From an uncultured Flavobacterium sp. (GTDB taxonomy: Bacteria > Bacteroidota > Bacteroidia > Flavobacteriales > Flavobacteriaceae), in assembly GCF_946220915.1 (NCBI RefSeq), contig NZ_CAMIHH010000002.1, forward strand, positions 23,811 through 87,810: a DNA stretch of 64,000 bases, given 5' to 3'. Positions 8,043 to 16,034 of the stretch are shown here, piece by piece (the stretch's first letter is position 1; each line of letters begins with the position of its first letter). The notes below the pieces were generated by a model. It was not told the DNA's origin. It did not search any database and saw only the letters and a program-made list of their open reading frames with translations. Made by a program: the position numbers and the translations under genes.

Positions 8043-10976
8043 ATGAATAATACAGGCACAAATAATGCCCCCGGAAGGTGGGCAGCATCCATGGTATTCA
8101 TGATGTTTATGCTTTTACTGTCCGCAACGGCATTCGCCCAGGGCAAAAAGCTGGTATCGGGAACCATAAACGACACAAACGGAATGCCAATACCCGGCGT
8201 TTCGGTAATGGAAGTGGGTGCTTCCAATTTTACCGCAACCGATGCCGACGGTAAGTTTGCCATTGAGGTTGCTACAGGCGGCAGCATAGAAATCTCTGCT
8301 ATAGGGTTTTCGTCACAAACAATTGTTATCGATGCTTCTGCAAGCGATGTGCTGACTATAAGCCTTGAAGAAAATACTACGGAGCTAGAAGGGGTAGAGA
8401 TCGTATCGGTAGGTTATGGTACCATGCGCAGGTCGGACCTTACGGGTTCCATCTCTACCGTATCTGAAAAGAACCTTGTAAAGGGCAACATTCCGTCTAC
8501 AGAGCTTGTGCTTCAGGGCAAGGTTGCTGGCCTTACCGTTGTGCGTGGCAGCGGCGACCCTGCCAATGGCGGATCACTTCGTCTTCGCGGTGGTACGTCG
8601 CTTACGGCAAGCAACAACCCGCTTGTGGTAGTTGACGGTATTGCCGGTGTAGACATTAATGTGGTGCAGCCATCGGACATAAAAACCATCGACATCCTTA
8701 AAGATGCTTCGGCAACAGCCATTTATGGATCGAGGGGCGCTAACGGGGTGATCATCATCACTACCAAAGGCGGCAAGGGCGCACAGGGCCTTTCGGTAAA
8801 CTATAACGGCTTTATGGGTATTGCCAATGCGGCCAACAACCTTGATATGCTTTCGGGCAACCAATGGAGGAAATACGTGCGCGATAACGGCATATCCGAT
8901 GCCATAGATTATGGTGGCAATACCAATTGGCAGGAAGAGCTGCAGCAAACAAGCTTTACGCAGAACCACACGCTTGGCATTACTTCCAATACAGAGAACA
9001 GTGGCCTTCGTGCTTCGCTTTCGTACCTGAATAATGAAGGGATCGTGAAAACATCAGGCCTGGAAAGGACAAGCATCAACGTGAGCAATTACCAGTATGC
9101 CTGGGACAGAAAGCTGAAATTTGACGTGGGCGTATTTGCCAACATGGACAAATGGCACCCGCTGGACTACAGGATATTTGAACGTTCGTTTAACCTGAAT
9201 CCTACCATACCGGTAAGGGATGCCAATGGCGAATTTACATCTGTTGGGGGTACGCTATACGAAAACCCGGTTGAGATACTGACCAACAGGACTGCCGACA
9301 GCAAGCGCCACAGGGTGCTGGGTTATTTTAAGACCGAAGTGAACCTTTTTGATGGCTTCCAGGCGGTGGTAAATACATCGCTTGAGCACAATGCTACACA
9401 GGGCAATACCTATAAGCCATCGTATGCAGTGCTGGAAGGCCGCACAGAGCATGGCTATGGCCAAAAGACCTATGCGGAATACATGACCACACAGATCGAG
9501 GCTTTCCTTAGCTACAATAAAGTATTTGACAAGCACAGTTTTGGCGCGCTTGCCGGATATTCGTTCCTTGAAAATATTTACGAGGGATTTGGTGCGCAGC
9601 GCAGCGGATTTGAAACCGACTTGTTTGGCTACAATAACCTTGGTGCAGGCTACAGCTACCGCCTTGGCGACGTATACTCATACAAAGGCAAATCGAACCT
9701 GGTATCGTTCTTTGGCCGCGCCAACTATGCCTACGATGGCAAATACATGATTACAGGTACGATACGCCGTGACGGATCGAGCCGTTTTGGTGCCAATAAC
9801 AAATGGGGCGTATTCCCTTCGGCTGCGGTGGCCTGGAACATAAGCAACGAAGATTTCTTCAGTTATGTAAAAGAGAACTGGAAGGTAAATAACCTGAAGC
9901 TGAGGATAGGCTATGGCGTTACCGGTAACCAGGACGGCATTGGCGAATACAAGTCCCTTTCTATTCTCGGCGTAGGCCAGGACAGCTATTACGACCCGGC
10001 TACCGGTACATGGAGCCTTGCCTATTCGCCAACGCAAAACCCGAACCCCGACCTGAAATGGGAGCAAACCACACAGCTTAACTTTGGTGTGGACTTTGGT
10101 GTGGGCGATTTCCTTACCGGTACGTTTGAAGTGTACAACAAAAATACCGAGGATCTGTTGTATACCTACCAGGTGCCGCAGCCGCCTTACCTTGTAGGGA
10201 CCATGCTGGCTAACGTAGGCGAGCTTTCGAACAAAGGTATCGAACTTACGCTGAACGCGAACATCATCAACAATGATAAGTTTACGTGGGATACCAACCT
10301 TGTGTTTGCAAAAAATAAGCAAAAGATTGAAAAGCTGAGCAACCAGGTATATGAAACCGAACGCATTTATAGCGGGTCACTGCACGGTCTTGCGGGCATG
10401 TCCAACCAGTTTGCGCAGATCATAGACGAGGGCTATGCGGTAGGTACCTTCTACGGAAAGCGGTACCTGGGCCAGGATGAGAATGGCGCACAGTTGCTTA
10501 GTGAGGAAGATAGGGTGCTGGGCGATGTGCAGCCCGATTTTACCCTTGGCTTTGGCATGAACTTTACCTATAGCAACTTCGATTTTGGGTTTACGGGCTA
10601 CGGCATGTTCGGGCAGGATGTGCTTAATGCAACCGAAATGATGCTTAACGATGCCAACAGGATGCCGGCCTATAATATCCCGGACAGCTTTGTAGGCAGC
10701 ACGCTTACTTCGGCGCCTGCATTTTCAAGCTACTGGATCGAGGATGCATCGTTCTTCAGGTTGCAAACGGTAACGCTGGGTTACACGATACCGCTTAAGG
10801 AATCGAAACTAAGGCTCTATGCAATGGGCGAGAACCTGTTTGTAATTACCGATTACAGCGGCATTGACCCGGAGATAGACAATACAGGCCTAGCCAACCC
10901 GGGCATCGACAGGTTTAACAACTATCCGCGCCCAAGGACTTTTTCGCTCGGCCTCAACTTTACGCTGAACCACTAA
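8043..10976 (+). CDS. susC: SusC/RagA-type TonB-dependent outer membrane transporter
   Basis: The 977-residue product shows the standard SusC order: signal peptide ending SATAFAQ, an N-terminal carboxypeptidase-regulatory-like extension (VSGTINDTNGMPIPGVSVM), TonB-box/linker region (GVEIVSVGYGT), plug domain (LQGKVAGLTVVRGSGDP, LVVVDGIAG, ILKDASATAIYGSRGANGVIIITTK) and a C-terminal 22-strand barrel ending in LGLNFTLNH. It imports glycan oligosaccharides across the outer membrane with its SusD lid, powered by TonB. The length is normal. It follows the beta protein by 26 bases and precedes susD by 27, so it belongs to one operon. The substrate class must be judged from the hydrolases downstream. 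Confidence 0.95.
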   Translation: MNNTGTNNAPGRWAASMVFMMFMLLLSATAFAQGKKLVSGTINDTNGMPIPGVSVMEVGASNFTATDADGKFAIEVATGGSIEISAIGFSSQTIVIDASASDVLTISLEENTTELEGVEIVSVGYGTMRRSDLTGSISTVSEKNLVKGNIPSTELVLQGKVAGLTVVRGSGDPANGGSLRLRGGTSLTASNNPLVVVDGIAGVDINVVQPSDIKTIDILKDASATAIYGSRGANGVIIITTKGGKGAQGLSVNYNGFMGIANAANNLDMLSGNQWRKYVRDNGISDAIDYGGNTNWQEELQQTSFTQNHTLGITSNTENSGLRASLSYLNNEGIVKTSGLERTSINVSNYQYAWDRKLKFDVGVFANMDKWHPLDYRIFERSFNLNPTIPVRDANGEFTSVGGTLYENPVEILTNRTADSKRHRVLGYFKTEVNLFDGFQAVVNTSLEHNATQGNTYKPSYAVLEGRTEHGYGQKTYAEYMTTQIEAFLSYNKVFDKHSFGALAGYSFLENIYEGFGAQRSGFETDLFGYNNLGAGYSYRLGDVYSYKGKSNLVSFFGRANYAYDGKYMITGTIRRDGSSRFGANNKWGVFPSAAVAWNISNEDFFSYVKENWKVNNLKLRIGYGVTGNQDGIGEYKSLSILGVGQDSYYDPATGTWSLAYSPTQNPNPDLKWEQTTQLNFGVDFGVGDFLTGTFEVYNKNTEDLLYTYQVPQPPYLVGTMLANVGELSNKGIELTLNANIINNDKFTWDTNLVFAKNKQKIEKLSNQVYETERIYSGSLHGLAGMSNQFAQIIDEGYAVGTFYGKRYLGQDENGAQLLSEEDRVLGDVQPDFTLGFGMNFTYSNFDFGFTGYGMFGQDVLNATEMMLNDANRMPAYNIPDSFVGSTLTSAPAFSSYWIEDASFFRLQTVTLGYTIPLKESKLRLYAMGENLFVITDYSGIDPEIDNTGLANPGIDRFNNYPRPRTFSLGLNFTLNH

Positions 10977-11003
10977 GAATTGCTAATTTATAAATAAAGA
11001 AAA

Positions 11004-12506
11004 ATGAGAACCAAGATAACAGCAGCAATACTTTTTAGTATGCTATTTACCTTTTCCTGCACCGATTTGGAAGAGGATCTATACGACAGGGTGCCCGATG
11101 ATAATTTTGGGCAGACACCCAGCGAGATACAGGCGCTTGTGGGCGGGGCATACTCTTCACTAAGGGGATTTGCCGATGCCATTTCCAACTCGTACCCAAC
11201 CTGCGAATATGTGTTTTTCCTGAACGAGGTGGCATCGGATGAGGCTACCATACCTACCCGTGGTACCGACTGGTATGACGGTGGCCGCTACCAGCACATA
11301 CAAAGGCACCAGTGGACGGCCGACAACGGCATGTTCCTTTCGGCCTGGCGTTATTGCTATGCAGGCATTGCCAAGGTAAATGCCATTATTTACCAGGTAG
11401 AGAAATCAGGCCTTACCGAAGAAGCCAAGGTGCCAATTTATGCCGAGCTGCGATCGGTGCGCGCCTATTACTACTATATGCTGCTGGATATGTTTGGCAA
11501 TGTGCCGATTGTAACCGATTTTGAAGACCAGACGCTTCCTGCCAACTCTACCCGCCAGGAGGTGTATGATTTTGTAGAGACCGAATTGCTTGAGTCGCTG
11601 CCGCACCTGCCATCGCAGATCATCTATTCCAAGTTTACGCAAAATGTGGCCTATGGCATGCTGGCCAGGCTTTACCTTAACTCAGAAGCTTTTATAGGCC
11701 AGGCACGCTGGCAGGACTGCATCGATATGTGCCAGAACATATCGGGCTACTCCCTGACACCGGATTACTTTGCGAGCTTCAAGACCGAAAACCACACATC
11801 GCCGGAGATCATATTTGCCATACCTTATGACCAGAAAGCGGGCACGGTGGGGAATTATATGTCATCTATGAGCTGCCATTACCTGCACAGGTTTACCGTA
11901 TCGGCAACGGGCGATTACCCGTGGAGTGGCAATGGTATGTCTGCACAGCCGGGTGTATACTCTGCCTTTGAAGATACGGACAGGAGGAAAAAGGCAATGA
12001 TTGAGGGAGACCAGATTAATCTTGCAACCGGCCAGGTAATAATTATGGATAGCGGACAGCCGCTTACTTATACCGAAGAAATTGTTGACTTTACAAATGC
12101 ATTGCAAAATGAAGGCGTGAGGCTTGGCAAGTATGAAATGAAAGCAGGGGAGCAGTGGGAACGCGACCACGATTTTGTAGTGCTGCGCTATGCAGAAATA
12201 TTAATGATGCAGGCAGAATGTTACGTACGCCTTGGCTCACCGGGACTGGCACAGCCATTTGTACAGCAGGTAAGGGAACGCGCCGGGCTGGAAACGCCGG
12301 GCACTGTCGACCTCGCTTTTATTGATAAGGAATTGCTTCGCGAATTTATTTTTGAGGGCAGGAGAAGGACAGATAACATCAGGTTCGGGACATTCTTCCA
12401 GCCGTGGTGGGAAAAAGGCGCTTCGGAACCGTATAAAGCCATTTACCCAATACCGGCAACGGTTTTGGCTACCAATACCAACCTGGTGCAAAACCCGGGA
12501 TATTAA
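11004..12506 (+). CDS. susD: SusD/RagB-type surface glycan-binding lipoprotein
   Basis: The 500-residue product has a lipoprotein signal (LFTFSC, Cys near residue 19) and acidic export residues TDLEEDLYD. The helical TPR scaffold of SusD proteins is seen in AYSSLRGFADAI, EVASDEATIPTRGTDWYDGG, RYCYAGIAKVNAIIY and AELRSVRAYYYYMLLDMFG; the family C-terminal motif appears as LLREFIFEGRRRTDNIRFG...YPIPATVLATN. It forms the lid of the SusC channel and delivers bound glycan. A hairpin terminator lies 11 bases past the stop, which could hold back expression of the two hydrolases that follow. Confidence 0.95.
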   Translation: MRTKITAAILFSMLFTFSCTDLEEDLYDRVPDDNFGQTPSEIQALVGGAYSSLRGFADAISNSYPTCEYVFFLNEVASDEATIPTRGTDWYDGGRYQHIQRHQWTADNGMFLSAWRYCYAGIAKVNAIIYQVEKSGLTEEAKVPIYAELRSVRAYYYYMLLDMFGNVPIVTDFEDQTLPANSTRQEVYDFVETELLESLPHLPSQIIYSKFTQNVAYGMLARLYLNSEAFIGQARWQDCIDMCQNISGYSLTPDYFASFKTENHTSPEIIFAIPYDQKAGTVGNYMSSMSCHYLHRFTVSATGDYPWSGNGMSAQPGVYSAFEDTDRRKKAMIEGDQINLATGQVIIMDSGQPLTYTEEIVDFTNALQNEGVRLGKYEMKAGEQWERDHDFVVLRYAEILMMQAECYVRLGSPGLAQPFVQQVRERAGLETPGTVDLAFIDKELLREFIFEGRRRTDNIRFGTFFQPWWEKGASEPYKAIYPIPATVLATNTNLVQNPGY

Positions 12507-12516
12507 GTTAGGTTAT

Positions 12517-12563
12517 CCGGTCCGGGCATGTTTTGGGTTAGTTCATGCCGGGGCCGGTTTTTT
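12517..12563 (+). terminator. hairpin terminator/attenuator after susD
   Basis: CCGGTCCGGGCATG (12517-12530) pairs with CATGCCGGGGCCGG (12544-12557), with one wobble and one mismatch, and is followed by six T. It lies inside the locus, between susD and the hydrolase genes, and may set a higher level for the transport genes than for the enzymes. Confidence 0.7.
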
Positions 12564-12596
12564 CTAAATACATCTTCATAAAATTCAATCCAAAAA

Positions 12597-13832
12597 ATGA
12601 ATAGTTTAAAAACATTGTTACTTGCAGGGATTACAGGAGTATCAGTTATGGCGGGGTGCAACAAGGACGACTCCAAAGGCAGCAGCACAACACCTTCCGA
12701 AACTCTGGATCCTGTAGCGGTAACAAAATCCAACACAACAAAGATCTACATGCATTACATGCCGTGGTTCGAATCCAAAGAAAGCAGCGCTGATGGCCAG
12801 TGGGGCTATCATTGGAAAATGGGCAATAAAAATCCGGATAACATGGATGCCAATGGCAGGAGGGAAATAGCCTCGCATTACTACCCACTCATAGGCCCGT
12901 ACCATTCGGGTGATAAAGATGTGATAGAGAACCACCTGCTCATGATGAAGTATGCAGGGGTAGACGGCGTGCTTATCGACTGGTATGGCACTTACGACCT
13001 GAATGATTACCGGATAAACAAAGAAAATTCCGAAGCGCTAATAGAAATGCTGGATGAAGTAGGGCTGGAATATGCAATAGTGTATGAAGACCGCTTTTTG
13101 CAGAATATTGTAGATGCAGGCCTTGCACCGGCTGTGGTTACCGCCGCAAAAACGGACATGGCCTATATGCAGAACAATTACTTTAACGATGCCGGTTACA
13201 TAAAGATTGATGGTAAGCCACTGTTGCTCAACTTTGGCCCAATAACGCTTACCACGCCGGAGAACTGGACGAATGCATTTGCAAACATCAACCCTAAGCC
13301 GCACTTCCTTACCCTATGGTATGAATCGGCAGATGCCGGTGCCAATGCGGCAGGCGAATATGCCTGGGTGTACCAGGACAACACCCATATATCGAACTTT
13401 TATGCCAACAGGATGCCCAGCATTGGGTTCTCCATAGGCAGCGCTTACCCCGGCTTTAACGATTATTATGTGCAGGGCGGCGGGGGCGCAGCTATTGGCT
13501 GGACCATACCGCACGGCAATACGCTGGACCAGACACTGGCAATGGCAACAGCTTCAGGCATAGATCACCTTCAGCTGATCACCTGGAACGACTTTGGCGA
13601 AGGCACCATGATCGAGCCGACAGTTGAATTCGGCTACAGCTATGTAGAAAAGATAAAAACCTTTGCAGGGGTTGCCGGGAGCAGCGCATTTGACCAGATA
13701 AGCAGGCTGTATGAATTGCGCAAAGAACACAGGGCCAATACCGCAATACAGCGAAAGCTCGACAGGGCCTTTGGTCTGTTTGTATCAATGCAGCAGGATA
13801 AAGCCATTGAGCTGCTTAATGAAATAGAATAA
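12597..13832 (+). CDS. GH71/GH99-like glycoside hydrolase lipoprotein
   Basis: The 411-residue product has a lipoprotein signal (ITGVSVMAGC, Cys near 20). The core is a TIM barrel of the GH71/99-like type: KIYMHYMPWFES at the start, IGPYHSGDKDVIENHL, YAGVDGVLIDWYGTYD, FLTLWYE, and the C-terminal WNDFGEGTMIEPT, which matches the WNEWxEGTxIEP-like signature near the catalytic centre of GH99 enzymes. GH99 members are endo-alpha-mannosidases or mannanases; GH71 are alpha-1,3-glucanases. This protein belongs to the looser group between them, so the bond cut is uncertain. It is coupled to the GH97 gene 19 bases downstream, suggesting endo then exo attack on the same glycan. Confidence 0.8.
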   Translation: MNSLKTLLLAGITGVSVMAGCNKDDSKGSSTTPSETLDPVAVTKSNTTKIYMHYMPWFESKESSADGQWGYHWKMGNKNPDNMDANGRREIASHYYPLIGPYHSGDKDVIENHLLMMKYAGVDGVLIDWYGTYDLNDYRINKENSEALIEMLDEVGLEYAIVYEDRFLQNIVDAGLAPAVVTAAKTDMAYMQNNYFNDAGYIKIDGKPLLLNFGPITLTTPENWTNAFANINPKPHFLTLWYESADAGANAAGEYAWVYQDNTHISNFYANRMPSIGFSIGSAYPGFNDYYVQGGGGAAIGWTIPHGNTLDQTLAMATASGIDHLQLITWNDFGEGTMIEPTVEFGYSYVEKIKTFAGVAGSSAFDQISRLYELRKEHRANTAIQRKLDRAFGLFVSMQQDKAIELLNEIE

Positions 13833-13851
13833 ATTAATGCCAATAATTATA

Positions 13852-15864
13852 ATGAAAAAAATACCATTCAGGCAATGCATTGCAGCGATCATGCTGGTCA
13901 TATTGTCGTGCAGCGCCCAAAAAACCTACAAAGTTGCTTCTCCGGGGAAAAGTAATGAAGTTACTTTTAGCCTGACCAAAACCGGGCAGCCGCAATACAT
14001 CCTTTCATCAGGGAAAACAAAGGTGCTGGAGCCCTCGCTAATGGGCTTTGAGTTTGACGGCCTTCCTAAAATGACCGACGGATTCAAAGTGCTTTCGACA
14101 GAGAAAAATACAGTAAATACTACCTGGGACCAGCCATGGGGCGAGTTCAAAAAGATAAAGGATAACCATAATGAGCTAACCATCCATCTTGAAGAGACCG
14201 GTGGGCAGAAGCGTAAAATGGATATCATCTTCCGCGTGTTCGATGATGGTATGGGATTCAGGTATTCCTTCCCGAAACAGCCGAATCTGGATAAGGTTAA
14301 AATTTCCAATGAGCTCACTCAATTTGTGTTTCCTGCCGATGAAAATGTGTGGTGGACTCCCGTACACAGGGAAAACAGCTACTACGAGAGCCATTACCGC
14401 AAAACATCCATGAGCCGGACCGATACCATCAACACGCCCGCAACTTTTGAGGCAAAGAGCGGCCTGTTCCTTGCAGTGCATGAAGCGGCGCTTACCGATT
14501 ATGCTTCGATGACATTGCTAAAAGGTAAAAACAATACTTATACCAGCGAGCTTGTGCCGTGGGCAGACGGGACAAAAGTATACACCCAGGCACCATTTGC
14601 AACGCCATGGCGTACCATTATCATAGCTAAGAAGCCGGGCGACCTGGTAACATCAACATTGATGCTGAACCTGAACGAACCATCTAAAATTACAGATACT
14701 TCCTGGATCGGGCCGTCAAAATACATTGGTATCTGGTGGGGCATGCACCTTGAGAAATTCTCATGGGGGCAGGGGCCGAAGCACGGTGCGACGACAAAGA
14801 TTACGAAAGAATATATCGACTTTGCTGCAAAACATGGCCTTAACGGTGTGTTGGTGGAGGGCTGGAATACCGGCTGGGATGGCGACTGGACCGCAGATGG
14901 CAGGGCATTCAGCTTCACGCAGCCGTACCCTGATTTTGACATTGAGGAAATTACCCGTTACGGTAAATCCAAAAACGTCCGCCTGATAGGCCATCACGAA
15001 ACGGCAGGCGCGTCGCAGCATTATGAAAGCCAGTTGGAGGACGCATTCAGCCTATACAATAGGTTGGGTGTAAACTCGGTAAAAACAGGTTATGTAAATA
15101 AATACCTTGATAAAAAAGAATGGCACGACAGCCAGTACGGCGTGCGCCATTACCGCAAAGTAATAGAAACAGCAGCGAAATACAAGATCATGATCGACAA
15201 CCACGAGCCTGTAAAAGGCACTGGATTACAACGCACTTATCCTAACCTGATGACCTGGGAAGAGGGCAGGGGACAGGAGTACAATGCATGGTCTAACGAT
15301 GGTGGCAACACTACCGATCATACCGTTTTGCTGCCTTTTACAAGGATGCTGTCAGGGCCGATGGATTATACGCCAGGCAATTTTGGCTTCGATTATAAGC
15401 TGCCACAGGGCGCAAAGGTAAATACTACACTGGCGCACCAGCTGGCGCTGTATGTGGTGCTGTTCAGCCCGCTGCAAATGGCATCCGACCTGCCGGAAAA
15501 CTATGAAGGCAAGAAAGAGTTTGAATTTATAAAGCAGGTGCCGTGCATTTGGGCAGAGACTACCGTGCCGGATGCAAAGCTGGCAGAGTATACGGTGATA
15601 GCCCGCAAAGACTGGAACAGCAACGACTGGTACCTGGGAGCGGTTACCAACAAGGATGCCCGCAAGCTGAATGTGCCGCTGAACTTCCTTGACGCAGGCA
15701 AAACCTACAAGGCAGAAATATATGCTGATGGGGCAGGAGCCGATTATAAATCCAATCCGTACCCGGTAAGCATCGAAAGCAAAACCGTAAACAGCAAAAC
15801 CGTACTTGATGTAAACCTTGCCCCAGGTGGCGGCACGGCAATACGTTTTTCAGAAGTGAAATAA
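13852..15864 (+). CDS. GH97 family alpha-glucosidase-like lipoprotein (SusB-like)
   Basis: The 670-residue product starts at ATG 13852, which gives a lipoprotein signal (AIMLVILSCSAQ); an in-frame ATG at 13837 adds five residues. The domains follow GH97 order: N-terminal beta-super-sandwich (residues about 25-280), TIM barrel from WIGPSKYIGIWWGMHLEKFSWG through GVLVEGWNTGWDGDW, MIDNHEPVKGTGLQRTYPN and MTWEEGRGQEYNAW, and a C-terminal all-beta domain ending APGGGTAIRFSEVK. Glu residues in NHEP and WEEGRGQEY sit where inverting SusB-type members carry their base pair, so an inverting alpha-glucosidase is favoured over a retaining alpha-galactosidase. Calcium dependence is typical of the family. 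Substrate specificity is inferred only. Confidence 0.9.
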   Translation: MKKIPFRQCIAAIMLVILSCSAQKTYKVASPGKSNEVTFSLTKTGQPQYILSSGKTKVLEPSLMGFEFDGLPKMTDGFKVLSTEKNTVNTTWDQPWGEFKKIKDNHNELTIHLEETGGQKRKMDIIFRVFDDGMGFRYSFPKQPNLDKVKISNELTQFVFPADENVWWTPVHRENSYYESHYRKTSMSRTDTINTPATFEAKSGLFLAVHEAALTDYASMTLLKGKNNTYTSELVPWADGTKVYTQAPFATPWRTIIIAKKPGDLVTSTLMLNLNEPSKITDTSWIGPSKYIGIWWGMHLEKFSWGQGPKHGATTKITKEYIDFAAKHGLNGVLVEGWNTGWDGDWTADGRAFSFTQPYPDFDIEEITRYGKSKNVRLIGHHETAGASQHYESQLEDAFSLYNRLGVNSVKTGYVNKYLDKKEWHDSQYGVRHYRKVIETAAKYKIMIDNHEPVKGTGLQRTYPNLMTWEEGRGQEYNAWSNDGGNTTDHTVLLPFTRMLSGPMDYTPGNFGFDYKLPQGAKVNTTLAHQLALYVVLFSPLQMASDLPENYEGKKEFEFIKQVPCIWAETTVPDAKLAEYTVIARKDWNSNDWYLGAVTNKDARKLNVPLNFLDAGKTYKAEIYADGAGADYKSNPYPVSIESKTVNSKTVLDVNLAPGGGTAIRFSEVK

Positions 15865-15891
15865 TTTTGGTCCGTTTTCATATAAGTGAGG

Positions 15892-15921
15892 AAAGGCAGC
15901 TGTAATGGCTGCCTTTTTTTT
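15892..15921 (+). terminator. intrinsic terminator of the utilisation locus
   Basis: AAAGGCAGC (15892-15900) pairs perfectly with GCTGCCTTT (15908-15916) around a 7-base loop and runs into eight T. It closes the operon 27 bases after the GH97 stop. Confidence 0.88.
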
Positions 15922-16034
15922 CTGTATTTTCCTGATAAAAAATACCCGGGTAATTGTCCCGGATATTAATTAAACGTATTTCAGGGTAATCTTATAGTTG
16001 CCCCAGCGGGCACATTTCAGTAGTATTTTTGGGT

